Virus record (IMG/VR): IMGVR_UViG_3300037584_000897 | Span: 1 to 49,497 of that record | Strand: one strand, 5' to 3' | Length of the DNA: 49,497 bases | Source: a virus | Shown here: one piece after another, positions 6,028 through 14,243 of the stretch | Layout: each line of letters begins with the position of its first letter | How positions within the stretch are numbered: position 1 is the first letter of the stretch | The notes under the pieces: generated by a model | What the model saw: only the letters and a program-made list of their open reading frames with translations | What the model was told of the DNA's origin: nothing | Databases searched by the model: none | Program-made: the position numbers and the translations under genes

Positions 6028-8053
6028 TATTGAGAATACAGTCACGAAGCGTGATGGCAAGATGCATCTTGACCCATTTGAGCCAGAGAACTCACTGACT
6101 ATGATTGGTGTGTTGACCGACCAAGACGTGGAGCGACACTTCCCATTTGACCATTGTGACGTACCTAGTCAACAACATTACTACGAGCAGGTGCAATGGT
6201 TTTTAGATGAAGCTACCATACTTATCTGCCACAATGCTGCATATGATTTGATGTGGTTGTGGGAGTCAGGCTTCAAGTATGATGGCCCTGTGTTTGACAC
6301 TATGCTTGCAGAGTACGTGCTACAGCGTGGTATCAAAGAGCCACTGTCTCTTGAGGCATGTGCAGAGCGTTATGAGTTGGATACTAAGAAACAAGACACG
6401 TTGAAGGAATACTTTAAGAAGGGTCTTAGCACTCGTGACATACCATACAATGAACTGTGTGAATATCTGTCTGCTGATTTACATGCTACGCAACAGCTAT
6501 CAAACAAGCTAGTACAGCGTCTGTATTCACCAGCAGATGCAGGTTTAATGAACACTGTGAACCTAACTAATCAGGTGGCTGTATGTCTTGCGCGGATCTA
6601 TCAGCGTGGGTTCACTGTTGATAAGTCTGCATTAGAAAATGTACGTGAAGAATTTGAACAGGAAAGGAAGCAGCTTATAGATGACCTGCAATCTCATGTT
6701 CGCAAGTTGATGGGAGACACCCCAATAAATCTGAACAGCCCAGAGCAATTGTCTTGGGTTATATATAGTCGTAAGGTTAAAGACAAACAGCATTGGATTA
6801 ATGCTATTGATCCATACATGGATGATAAAGACTTTCGTAAACTAATTAAAAATGGTACAGAGCGTTTGTATAAAACAAGTGCTGAACAGTGTGTTACTTG
6901 TAAAGGCACAGGATACATTAGAAAAACTAAAAAGAATGGTATGCCATTTGCTAGAGATAGCAGGTGTCCACACTGTGATGGTGCAGGCTATCATCTACTT
7001 CCATGTGAGGATGTAGCTGGCTTAAAGTTCAAGCCACCATCACCGAAGTGGTCAAGTGCAAACGGGTTTAGCACATCTAAACAAAACCTAGAAATATTAG
7101 AGTCTGCTGCAAAGCAACACAGTATGGATGACGCTGTAGATTTCTTGTACAAGGTACGCAGACTGTCTGCTGTAGATACATATCTATCCTCTTTTATTGA
7201 GGGTATCCAGATGTATACCAAGCAGGATGGTAAGCTACATGTACGTCTATTGCAGCATCGCACAGCTACTGGACGTTTCTCTGGTGCAGAACCTAACATG
7301 CAGAACATGCCTCGTGGCGGCACGTTTCCTGTTAAGAAAGTATTTGTGTCACGATTTGCTGGCGGCAAGATTATGGAAGCTGACTTTGCGCAGCTTGAAT
7401 TTAGGACTGCTGCCTATTTATCACAGGACAAGGTGGCAATAGATGAAGTATCTACTGGATTTGATGTACACTCATATACCGCTAAAGTTATTACCGATGC
7501 TGGTCAACCTACGGATCGCCAGACTGCAAAGGCTCACACGTTCGCACCGCTTTATGGCGCAACGGGCTTTGGGAGAACGCCAGCGGAAGCAGAATATTAC
7601 ACACACTTTACACAAAAATACAGAGGAGTCGCAGAATGGCATACCAGATTGGCTAAAGAAGCTATAGAGACACGCAAGATTACCACGCCAAGTGGCAGGG
7701 AGTTTTCTTTTCCTGATGTTGTGCGTAAAGTAACTGGTCGTGTGTCACACTTTACACAAATAAAGAACTACCCTGTTCAATCATTTGCTACAGCAGACAT
7801 AGTGCCTATTGCTTTGCTGCATATAGATGACTTGCTACAGGACATGAAATCATGTATAGTAAATACAGTGCATGATAGTATTGTTATTGACGTGCATCCA
7901 GACGAAGAGTCACAGGTAATCAATGTTATAGACGAAACTAATAAAGCATTGCCTTACCTAATTACCCAGCGTTGGGGTGTAGAATTTAATGTTCCTCTAC
8001 TTTTAGAGGCAAAAATTGGTCCGAATTGGCTTGACACCAAGGACATAACCTGA
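6011..8053 (+). CDS. Family A DNA polymerase with inserted DnaJ-type zinc module
   Basis: 680 residues. The 3'-5' exonuclease (about 1-165) keeps D6/E8 (LDIEN), D79 (HNAAYDL) and Y152xxxD156. Two DnaJ-like motifs, CVTCKGTG (294-301) and CPHCDGAG (319-326), form a zinc module between exonuclease and polymerase cores. Polymerase motif A is EADFAQLEFR (D458, E463), motif B has R503, K507, F511 and Y515, and motif C is HDS (H621, D622). It replicates the phage genome. A partial DnaJ central domain is the known hallmark of HMO-2011-type polymerases. F511 aligns with E. coli Pol I F762. Overlaps endonuclease VII by 17 bases. Confidence 0.95.
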   Translation: MKLTLDIENTVTKRDGKMHLDPFEPENSLTMIGVLTDQDVERHFPFDHCDVPSQQHYYEQVQWFLDEATILICHNAAYDLMWLWESGFKYDGPVFDTMLAEYVLQRGIKEPLSLEACAERYELDTKKQDTLKEYFKKGLSTRDIPYNELCEYLSADLHATQQLSNKLVQRLYSPADAGLMNTVNLTNQVAVCLARIYQRGFTVDKSALENVREEFEQERKQLIDDLQSHVRKLMGDTPINLNSPEQLSWVIYSRKVKDKQHWINAIDPYMDDKDFRKLIKNGTERLYKTSAEQCVTCKGTGYIRKTKKNGMPFARDSRCPHCDGAGYHLLPCEDVAGLKFKPPSPKWSSANGFSTSKQNLEILESAAKQHSMDDAVDFLYKVRRLSAVDTYLSSFIEGIQMYTKQDGKLHVRLLQHRTATGRFSGAEPNMQNMPRGGTFPVKKVFVSRFAGGKIMEADFAQLEFRTAAYLSQDKVAIDEVSTGFDVHSYTAKVITDAGQPTDRQTAKAHTFAPLYGATGFGRTPAEAEYYTHFTQKYRGVAEWHTRLAKEAIETRKITTPSGREFSFPDVVRKVTGRVSHFTQIKNYPVQSFATADIVPIALLHIDDLLQDMKSCIVNTVHDSIVIDVHPDEESQVINVIDETNKALPYLITQRWGVEFNVPLLLEAKIGPNWLDTKDIT

Positions 8054-8059
8054 TATAAC
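8031..8059 (+). promoter_or_regulatory. Sigma70-like promoter for the ssDNA-binding candidate
   Basis: TTGACA (8031..8036), exact 17-bp spacer, TATAAC (8054..8059) with TGA before the -10 (extended -10). It sits in the last codons of the polymerase gene. Transcription should start near 8066, with the ribosome site at 8075..8082 and ATG 8091 downstream. It would raise expression of the next gene independently of the polymerase. Confidence 0.75.
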
Positions 8060-8090
8060 TATGCATCTTACAAGTGAAAGGAGTAAATAT

Positions 8091-8960
8091 ATGAGTGAAC
8101 TTACTACAATAAATACTAATAACTTTGCTGAAATGGCTAAAGCTATGGGTATGGCTAATGATACGGCTGCTAAGAAAGGTATGTTCCTATCTAGGCTACG
8201 CATACAGCACAAGGCTATTCTTGGTGCTGATTCTATTCTGGTCAAAGCTGGAACTTATAAGTTAGAAATACCAGACGGGCCTACACATTACGCAGAGTCT
8301 GCTATCATTCGTCCCTTCTTACAACGCTATATGTATAAGAAGTTTGTTATGGGACAGGGTGGCTCACCTAATCGTTATGTTAAAACTGTTATGGCTGATA
8401 ACCTAAACATTGACTTGAAGGATGACGATGGTGGATTTAACTGTGGCAAACCTGCTGGTTGGATACAGGACTACAACGCCTTGCCTCAAAAGGATAAGGA
8501 CTTAATTAAATCTATTAAGCGTGTTCGTGTAGTCTTTGGTGCTATTCATTTAGTGAACCCTAAAGATGAGAATGGTAAACCTGTAGAAGAAACCACTAGC
8601 AACTTTATTTGGGAAGTAGAAAATAAGGAAGCGTTTAAGACTGTTGGTGGTGTATTCACACAGCTTGGAAAGATGAAGCGTCTACCACCACAGCATAATG
8701 TAACTCTTAATACTGAGTTGCGTAAGATCCCAAGTGGTAACGACTACTATGTGCCATCGCCATCCTTAGACATCACCAATTCTGTTGAGATAACTGATGA
8801 GGATCAGCTTTTGTTTGGTGAGTTTATGGGTTGGTTGCAAAACTACAATGAGTATATCATCAACAAATGGGCAGAGAAATCTTCCAAGGTAGAAGATGAT
8901 GAAGACTTTGACATGCAGTTGAATGACATCATTGACATTGAAGAAGATGAGGTAGCTTGA
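8091..8960 (+). CDS. Candidate ssDNA-binding protein with acidic tail
   Basis: 289 residues from ATG 8091, which follows GAAAGGAG at 8075..8082; an earlier in-frame ATG at 8061 lies before the ribosome site. No named family is recognised. The body is basic and aromatic-rich, and the last 24 residues are strongly acidic (KVEDDEDFD... IEEDEVA), as in T7 gp2.5 and bacterial SSB, where the tail contacts replication partners. It lies between DNA polymerase and the exonuclease and has its own promoter, fitting an abundant replication protein. The function is inferred. Confidence 0.6.
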   Translation: MSELTTINTNNFAEMAKAMGMANDTAAKKGMFLSRLRIQHKAILGADSILVKAGTYKLEIPDGPTHYAESAIIRPFLQRYMYKKFVMGQGGSPNRYVKTVMADNLNIDLKDDDGGFNCGKPAGWIQDYNALPQKDKDLIKSIKRVRVVFGAIHLVNPKDENGKPVEETTSNFIWEVENKEAFKTVGGVFTQLGKMKRLPPQHNVTLNTELRKIPSGNDYYVPSPSLDITNSVEITDEDQLLFGEFMGWLQNYNEYIINKWAEKSSKVEDDEDFDMQLNDIIDIEEDEVA

Positions 8961-9808
8961 TGAATCACCCTGCTGAACTGGCGTTACATCAATACATGGA
9001 AAACGCTGTAAAAGGTAAGTCATCTATGGCTGACGATACCATAAAACAAGTAGCGTCTGACGTGGCCTTCGCACTCAAGCGTCAGTTCGGTGGGGGGAAC
9101 AAGCGTGACAAGTTTGGTCTGCGTATGTCTAATGTAGGTAGGCCAACTTGCCAACTCTGGTATGACAAGAATAAACCAGAGGCAGCTATACCCCTACCAA
9201 CCACATTCGTTATGAACATGATGCTTGGCGATATAGTTGAAGCAGTGTTTAAAGCAATATTAAAAGAAGCAGGAGTTAAATATGAAGACACGGATAAAGT
9301 TTCTCTTGACCTTGGTGACGATAGCGTTTCTGGTAGTTATGACATCGTCATTGATGGTGCAGTTGATGATATTAAATCAGCTTCAGACTGGTCATACAGA
9401 AACAAGTTTGAATCCTATGACAGTCTTGCCAGCGGTGATAGCTTCGGGTATGTGGCTCAGTTAGCTGGATACGCAAAAGCATCTGGTAAAAAAGTTGGCG
9501 GCTGGTGGGTTGTAAACAAAGCCAATGGGCAGTTTAAATATGTTCCAGCTACAGGTCTTGACATTGACAAAGAGATATCACATATTAAGAAAACCGTTGA
9601 AACAGTAAAGGAGAACAAGTTTGAAAAGTGTTTTCAACCAGTACCAGAGAAGTTTAGAGGCAAGGAGACAGGCAATACTGTGCTTAATACTGGCTGCAAG
9701 TTTTGTTCTTATCGCTTTGACTGCTGGCCTTCTTTGGTGGAAAGACCTGCTGTAAAATCGCAGGCAAAAAATCCACCCACTGTGGCATATGTAGAACTAA
9801 GAGCGTAG
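8960..9808 (+). CDS. Cas4-like PD-(D/E)XK exonuclease with Fe-S cysteines
   Basis: 282 residues from ATG 8960, overlapping the previous stop. Nuclease motifs are E94 in LGDIVEAVF, D128 in GSYDIVID, D137-I-K139 and Q167 in QLAGYA, the PD-(D/E)XK pattern of Cas4/RecB nucleases. One upstream cysteine (C64) and three near the end (C246, C249, C255) are placed to hold a 4Fe-4S cluster as in Cas4 and AddB. It probably processes DNA ends during replication or recombination, filling the T7 gp6 exonuclease slot. No CRISPR genes are nearby. Confidence 0.82.
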   Translation: MNHPAELALHQYMENAVKGKSSMADDTIKQVASDVAFALKRQFGGGNKRDKFGLRMSNVGRPTCQLWYDKNKPEAAIPLPTTFVMNMMLGDIVEAVFKAILKEAGVKYEDTDKVSLDLGDDSVSGSYDIVIDGAVDDIKSASDWSYRNKFESYDSLASGDSFGYVAQLAGYAKASGKKVGGWWVVNKANGQFKYVPATGLDIDKEISHIKKTVETVKENKFEKCFQPVPEKFRGKETGNTVLNTGCKFCSYRFDCWPSLVERPAVKSQAKNPPTVAYVELRA

Positions 9809-9810
9809 CA

Positions 9811-10269
9811 TTGGTTAATGCTAATCAATTTAAAGTAGCTCGTAAATATGGTTTTCGCAGTGGATTAGAATTAACCATATCAGATAAGCTGAAGTCGGAC
9901 AAGGTTAAGTTCAAGTACGAGGCCATCAAAATAGAATGGCAAGACATGGCATATAGAATTTATACCCCCGACTTCATACTTAATAACGGAATAATAATAG
10001 AGGTTAAGGGTAGGTTTACTTCTGCAGATAGACGAAAACATTTAGCTGTTCGTAAACAACACCCACATTTAGATATACGTTTTGTGTTTGAAAATAGTAA
10101 TGCAAAAATTAGAAAGGGATCTAAGACAAGTTATGCAACGTGGTGTGTGAGACATAAGTTTAGATATTATGATAGGATCATACCCGAATGTTGGATAAAA
10201 GAAAAAGGTAAAGATAAACATCCCAAGTTTACACTTCACCCCAGTTCCACAGTGAAAAGGAGAATGTAA
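9811..10269 (+). CDS. T7 endonuclease I (gp3)-like junction resolvase
   Basis: 152 residues, TTG start at 9811 (no ATG is available before the conserved region). The conserved layout matches T7 gp3: E20 in FRSGLE, D54 in YTPDF, E64 and K66 in IIEVKGRF, then a long C-terminal half with RFVFENSN and WCVRHKF. It resolves four-way junctions and degrades branched or host DNA. It is one or two residues off T7 numbering (E20, D55, E65, K67). It is the second junction-cleaving enzyme in the same transcript after endonuclease VII. Confidence 0.92.
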   Translation: MVNANQFKVARKYGFRSGLELTISDKLKSDKVKFKYEAIKIEWQDMAYRIYTPDFILNNGIIIEVKGRFTSADRRKHLAVRKQHPHLDIRFVFENSNAKIRKGSKTSYATWCVRHKFRYYDRIIPECWIKEKGKDKHPKFTLHPSSTVKRRM

Positions 10270-10640
10270 TGGATAGAGAACAAATGAGAAAACAAATAAA
10301 CGATGAGGATTATATCATACGAGTGCGTCCTTTCGTGGATGAGGAAGGTGTTTGGTCTGGTGAAGTTGATTTATCTATTATAACTTTACCGGGTAATCCT
10401 CTTGACGATGATGCATATTATAATATAATGCACTTAGTTAAAATGATGTGTTCTTCATTACCTATAATGGAAGAAATAGAAACTATTAGAGATGTACTGC
10501 ATAAGTATGTAAAAGCTATGGATGAGGATGTTGATATTGAACTACAATTAGAAAAAGAACTTGAAAATAAAGTTGAAAAGGTGTATGATGGCAACGTAAT
10601 TAAGATAGATTTTTCAACTAGAACTAAGGGATCAGCATGA
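10269..10640 (+). CDS. Hypothetical acidic protein (123 aa)
   Basis: A strongly acidic protein starting at ATG 10269 after AAAAGGAGA; the start overlaps the endonuclease I stop by one base. The C-terminal half is Glu/Asp/Lys-rich and probably helical. No family is recognised. It sits between endonuclease I and the DUF3310 gene and overlaps the latter by 4 bases. Confidence 0.65.
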   Translation: MDREQMRKQINDEDYIIRVRPFVDEEGVWSGEVDLSIITLPGNPLDDDAYYNIMHLVKMMCSSLPIMEEIETIRDVLHKYVKAMDEDVDIELQLEKELENKVEKVYDGNVIKIDFSTRTKGSA

Positions 10641-10948
10641 GTAGATACGAAGATTACATGAAATCAATGATGAGACAGGAGGAGTTACGTATGGCACAGG
10701 CAAAAAAACAAAGTGATAATGTTGTTGATATGGTCAACAGTCCACCACACTATAATCAGTCTGGTATTGAGTGTATTCAAGCAATTCAAGCTGCTCTTGG
10801 GCCTAATTATAAATATTATCTTCAAGGCAATGTTATGAAGTATCTGTGGAGATTTGACTACAAAGATAAACCAATAGAAGATTTAGACAAAGCGGATTGG
10901 TATTTAGAAAGATTACGAGAAGAGGTTATGGCAAATGATGAGAGTTAA
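10637..10948 (+). CDS. DUF3310 protein
   Basis: 103 residues. From about residue 28 it shows the DUF3310 signature: NSPPHY, then IECIQAIQAALG, the GNVMKYLWRF block and a closing KADWYLERL helix. The family is found in many phages, often beside nucleotide-metabolism genes and sometimes labelled nucleotide kinase, without firm biochemical proof. The first 27 residues are a charged, Met-rich extension. Overlaps the previous gene by 4 bases. Confidence 0.82.
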   Translation: MSRYEDYMKSMMRQEELRMAQAKKQSDNVVDMVNSPPHYNQSGIECIQAIQAALGPNYKYYLQGNVMKYLWRFDYKDKPIEDLDKADWYLERLREEVMANDES

Positions 10949-11096
10949 AATGTTCATAACCATTGAGGTAGATGAGGATGATTATCCTGTACCTGCGGAT
11001 GGTAGGGTTGGAGAGGAACTAGAGGATAGCCTACAAGAATATTTCCATGATATAGACGGGGCTAACATTAAACACATTAGAACAATTACGGAGTGA
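10938..11096 (+). CDS. Small acidic protein (52 aa)
   Basis: A short frame from ATG 10938 (or the adjacent ATG 10935) to TGA 11094..11096 fills the gap between DUF3310 and the reductase. It overlaps the former by 11 bases. It is rich in D/E with a beta-like N-terminus (KMFITIEVDED) and could fold as a small alpha/beta domain. No family is recognised. The fit between neighbours supports it as a real gene. Confidence 0.5.
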   Translation: MRVKMFITIEVDEDDYPVPADGRVGEELEDSLQEYFHDIDGANIKHIRTITE

Positions 11097-11099
11097 GAT

Positions 11100-13031
11100 A
11101 TGATAAGCAATCAATTACCAACAGATTACCAGAACTTTATAGCACTGTCGCGTTATGCTCGTTGGAAAGAAGATGAGCAACGTAGAGAAACATGGGGCGA
11201 AACTGTGCAAAGATACTTTGACTACATGGATAAGCATCTAGCCGACAACCACAACTACAAACTATCTGATGAGTTACGTTCAGAATTAGAAGAGGCTGTA
11301 CTAAATCAATCTATTATGCCTAGCATGAGAGCGTTGATGACCAGTGGCCCCGCACTGGACAGATGCCATGTAGGTGGATATAACTGTTCCTATGTACCCG
11401 TGGATAGTCCACGTGCATTTGATGAGGCTATGTACATTCTTATGTGTGGCACGGGTGTAGGATTTAGTGTAGAGCGTCACAACATTGACAAGCTACCTAT
11501 CGTGGCAGAAGATTTCTACAAGACTGACACGGCTATTAAGGTAGGTGACAGCAGACCCGGCTGGGCAAAGTCTTTGAAAGAACTTATCGCTATGTTGTAT
11601 GCAGGACAGATACCAGAATGGGATGTATCAGAGGTACGCCCTGCAGGTGCTAGGCTAAAGACATTTGGTGGTAGAGCATCAGGCCCGCAACCATTGGTTG
11701 AGTTATTTAATTTCTGTGTTGAAAAGTTTAAGAGAGCAGCAGGTCGCAGACTCTATCCTATTGAATGTCATGACATTATGTGTAAGATTGGTGAGGTCGT
11801 AGTTGTAGGTGGTGTGCGTAGGTCAGCCCTTATTAGCTTATCTAATCTTAATGATGATCAGATGGCACACGCAAAATCAGGTAAATGGTGGGAGAATGAA
11901 GGTCAACGTGCATTGGCAAATAACTCTGTGGCATATAAAGTTAAGCCAGAGATGGGTACATTTATGCGTGAATGGTTGTCTCTTTACGATAGTAAATCTG
12001 GTGAGCGTGGTATTTTTAATAGAAAGTCTGCACAAGCACAAGCCGCTAAGAATGGCAGACGTGATGCTGAACAAGACTTTGGTTGTAACCCTTGTTCTGA
12101 AATTATCTTACGTCCTTATCAGTTCTGTAACCTATCTGAAGTAGTCATTCGTGAAAGCGATACTATGGACACACTAAAAGAAAAGGTTAGGCTTGCTACA
12201 ATACTTGGCACTTTTCAAGCTACTCTAACTAACTTTAAGTACTTACGTAAAATATGGAAAGACAACACAGAAGAAGAGCGTTTGCTTGGTGTGTCTTTAA
12301 CAGGTATTATGGATAACATTATGACTTCTACTAACGGAGAAAAGTTGCCCATACTACTTGGCATACTAAAGGATGAAGCGGTACGCACTAATGAAGCTAT
12401 GGCAAAGCAATTAGGAATAATACAATCTACCGCAGTTACTTGTGTTAAGCCTAGCGGCACTGTGTCACAGCTTACTGACGCTGCGTCAGGTATACATGCT
12501 AGGCACAATCCATACTACATACGTACTGTTCGTGGAGATAATAAAGATCCACTAACACAGTTTCTCATATCTCAGGGCATACCTGCCGAACCTGATGTAA
12601 CGAAACCTGAATCAACAACAGTATTTAGTTTTCCTATGAAAGCACCAACTGGTGCAGTAACGAGAACACAAATGAACGCAATAGAGCAGCTAGAGTTATG
12701 GCTTACCTATCAGCGTTACTGGTGTGAACATAAACCGTCCGTATCCATTACTGTCAAAGAACACGAATGGATGGAAGTAGGTGCTTGGGTGTATAAATAT
12801 TTTGATGAAGTATCTGGTGTTTCATTTTTTCCTCACAGCGATCACACGTATGAACAGGCTGTTTATCAGGATATAGATAAAGATGAATACAAAAAGTTCT
12901 TGACAAAGATGCCAAAGAATGTAGACTGGTCATTGTTGCAAGAGTTTGAGAAGGAAGATACTACATCAGGTGGACGTGAGTTAGCGTGTACTGCTGGTGT
13001 GTGTGAAATTGTAGACATAGAGGCAGCGTGA
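11100..13031 (+). CDS. nrdJ: Class II (B12-dependent) ribonucleoside-triphosphate reductase
   Basis: 643 residues. It makes deoxynucleotides from ribonucleotides using adenosylcobalamin. Active-site residues align with the Lactobacillus leichmannii enzyme: C96 (YNCSYV), the N330-P-C332-S-E334 loop with thiyl cysteine C332, C343 (QFCNLSE) and a C-terminal CTAGVC redox pair. The single-subunit architecture and absence of an NrdB gene support class II. Marine phages often carry NrdJ, which depends on host cobalamin but not oxygen. GGAGTGAG just upstream provides the ribosome site. The next gene overlaps its stop. Confidence 0.92.
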   Translation: MISNQLPTDYQNFIALSRYARWKEDEQRRETWGETVQRYFDYMDKHLADNHNYKLSDELRSELEEAVLNQSIMPSMRALMTSGPALDRCHVGGYNCSYVPVDSPRAFDEAMYILMCGTGVGFSVERHNIDKLPIVAEDFYKTDTAIKVGDSRPGWAKSLKELIAMLYAGQIPEWDVSEVRPAGARLKTFGGRASGPQPLVELFNFCVEKFKRAAGRRLYPIECHDIMCKIGEVVVVGGVRRSALISLSNLNDDQMAHAKSGKWWENEGQRALANNSVAYKVKPEMGTFMREWLSLYDSKSGERGIFNRKSAQAQAAKNGRRDAEQDFGCNPCSEIILRPYQFCNLSEVVIRESDTMDTLKEKVRLATILGTFQATLTNFKYLRKIWKDNTEEERLLGVSLTGIMDNIMTSTNGEKLPILLGILKDEAVRTNEAMAKQLGIIQSTAVTCVKPSGTVSQLTDAASGIHARHNPYYIRTVRGDNKDPLTQFLISQGIPAEPDVTKPESTTVFSFPMKAPTGAVTRTQMNAIEQLELWLTYQRYWCEHKPSVSITVKEHEWMEVGAWVYKYFDEVSGVSFFPHSDHTYEQAVYQDIDKDEYKKFLTKMPKNVDWSLLQEFEKEDTTSGGRELACTAGVCEIVDIEAA

Positions 13032-13189
13032 TGAATTGCTGGTATTGTGGAACAGAATTAATCTGGGGTGGGGACCATGACATAGAAGAAGAATTTGAAA
13101 ACTTCTGTATGGAAACAAACCTATCATGCCCTAATCCAGATTGTAGGGCTGAAGTTATTATGTATTTGCCAAAAGCAGGAAGGAGTTAA
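13031..13189 (+). CDS. Small zinc-ribbon protein (52 aa)
   Basis: ATG 13031 shares one base with the reductase stop (TGATG), and the frame ends at TAA 13187..13189. C3/C6 (CWYC) and C33/C38 (CPNPDC) give a zinc-ribbon arrangement with an acidic loop between. No named family. Its direct coupling to NrdJ is of interest because small Cys proteins near reductases can act as electron donors (thioredoxin or glutaredoxin), but no CxxC thioredoxin fold is visible, so a zinc site is preferred. Confidence 0.6.
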   Translation: MNCWYCGTELIWGGDHDIEEEFENFCMETNLSCPNPDCRAEVIMYLPKAGRS

Positions 13190-13190
13190 C

Positions 13191-13376
13191 ATGGAAGCAT
13201 TATTAGTATTAGGTGCATTAGCATATGGTATTCATCATATGAACAAACAAGATGAACCAGAGGTAGCAGAAGTAACTGTGCAAAAATTAGAAGACATTGA
13301 CTGGTCTAAAGCAGGTAACTTTAGGACAGCCAGCACAGAAAATAATGTGCAATGGGTAATAATAACGGAAGGATAG
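13191..13376 (+). CDS. Small membrane-anchored protein (61 aa)
   Basis: ATG 13191 follows AGGAG at 13181..13185. The first 16 residues (about 2-16, ALLVLGALAYGI) are hydrophobic and could serve as a membrane anchor; the rest is acidic and soluble. An open frame extends upstream to 13095 but overlaps the zinc-ribbon gene and lacks a ribosome site. Unknown function. Confidence 0.55.
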   Translation: MEALLVLGALAYGIHHMNKQDEPEVAEVTVQKLEDIDWSKAGNFRTASTENNVQWVIITEG

Positions 13377-13379
13377 AAA

Positions 13380-13634
13380 ATGAGAGATGTAATAATACGG
13401 GGAGCAAGAGCGCACTTTATTGGGAATATTAATAAACACTTAGCTAACATTGAAATATATATGAACAACACGATTGGTATCGGTGAACACTCTGATATCA
13501 TAGAGACTGTAGAGCTAGAACTTGAGCAGGTTGCTAACTATCACGATAAGTTAGAAATGCTTGAGAGATATTTTATCAAACCACAACAGAAACAAAGTGA
13601 AGGAGTTGAGGATGAGAAGGAACAATCTGACTAA
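13380..13634 (+). CDS. Hypothetical helical protein (84 aa)
   Basis: A small protein with a long predicted helical stretch (about residues 15-65) and an acidic, Gln/Glu-rich tail, compatible with a coiled coil. GGAAGG lies shortly before ATG 13380. It overlaps the following gene by 23 bases. No family recognised. Confidence 0.6.
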   Translation: MRDVIIRGARAHFIGNINKHLANIEIYMNNTIGIGEHSDIIETVELELEQVANYHDKLEMLERYFIKPQQKQSEGVEDEKEQSD

Positions 13635-13848
13635 ATATGATGCGCCTTTGCGCATACAATATCAATCAGGTTATGATGCATTTTATAGGGGTGGGGACTT
13701 TGTTCCTGACCCCGATCATAAAGATAGATTTATGTGGATAGAAGTTCGTCCTAAGATTAGTCAGAATACCATGCAGTATCGTGAGTGGCAACGAGGCTGG
13801 AATACTGCGTACTTTGAGAATTTAAGAAAGGTTAAGAGTCGTGAATAA
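13612..13848 (+). CDS. Hypothetical basic protein (78 aa)
   Basis: ATG 13612 is chosen because AGGAG at 13601..13605 is 6 bases upstream; the frame is open further left but inside the previous gene. The protein contains a SGYDAFYRGGDF segment and later EWQRGWNTAYFE, resembling short Gly-Trp-rich phage proteins (ribosome-modulation-factor-like G/W/A pattern: a GYdA...W..GW.aA motif), but it is too divergent to name. It lies directly before mazG. Confidence 0.6.
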   Translation: MRRNNLTKYDAPLRIQYQSGYDAFYRGGDFVPDPDHKDRFMWIEVRPKISQNTMQYREWQRGWNTAYFENLRKVKSRE

Positions 13849-13888
13849 GCTAGAGCAAGAAGCAAATAACTGGATGAAGGAGAAAAAA

Positions 13889-14230
13889 ATGTTGAGTGGT
13901 ATAACAGCTACTGAGTATCAGATACGTGCAGCAGAGACTGCTATCTTCCCAAAAGAAAAAGCCCTTGAGTATATTACTCTTGGGCTTACTGGTGAGGCTG
14001 GTGAAATAGCTAATAAAGTTAAGAAGCTAATACGAGATGGTGCAGACGTTGAGGGTTACAACGACAAGTTAAATCAGATAGGTGCAGAGGTAGGTGATGT
14101 CCTGTGGTACTGCGCTATGCTGGCAAGAGAAGTGGACATGAACCTTGGAAGCATTATGGAAAGTAATCTTGAAAAGTTGGCAGACAGGAAAGCTAGGAAC
14201 CGCCTACAGGGTGACGGTGACAATCGTTAA
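13889..14230 (+). CDS. mazG: MazG-like nucleotide pyrophosphohydrolase
   Basis: 113 residues from ATG 13889, which has AAGGAG (13877..13882) 6 bases upstream; a GTG at 13841 would add 16 residues. The all-alpha NTP-PPase metal motif is E36xxE39 (GEAGEI) and E67xxD70 (EVGDVLWY). Family members hydrolyse (d)NTPs or lower alarmone levels; phage MazG has been proposed to keep host metabolism active, though cyanophage MazG prefers dGTP/dCTP. It is the last + strand gene and converges with the virion gene at 14244. Confidence 0.85.
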   Translation: MLSGITATEYQIRAAETAIFPKEKALEYITLGLTGEAGEIANKVKKLIRDGADVEGYNDKLNQIGAEVGDVLWYCAMLAREVDMNLGSIMESNLEKLADRKARNRLQGDGDNR

Positions 14231-14243
14231 GATTATGTGGAAG

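Noticed and set aside
8960-9808. Cas4 homologue as a sign of CRISPR
   Set aside because: No cas1, cas2 or repeat-spacer array occurs anywhere in the window; the gene sits in the replication operon where phages use such nucleases for DNA processing.
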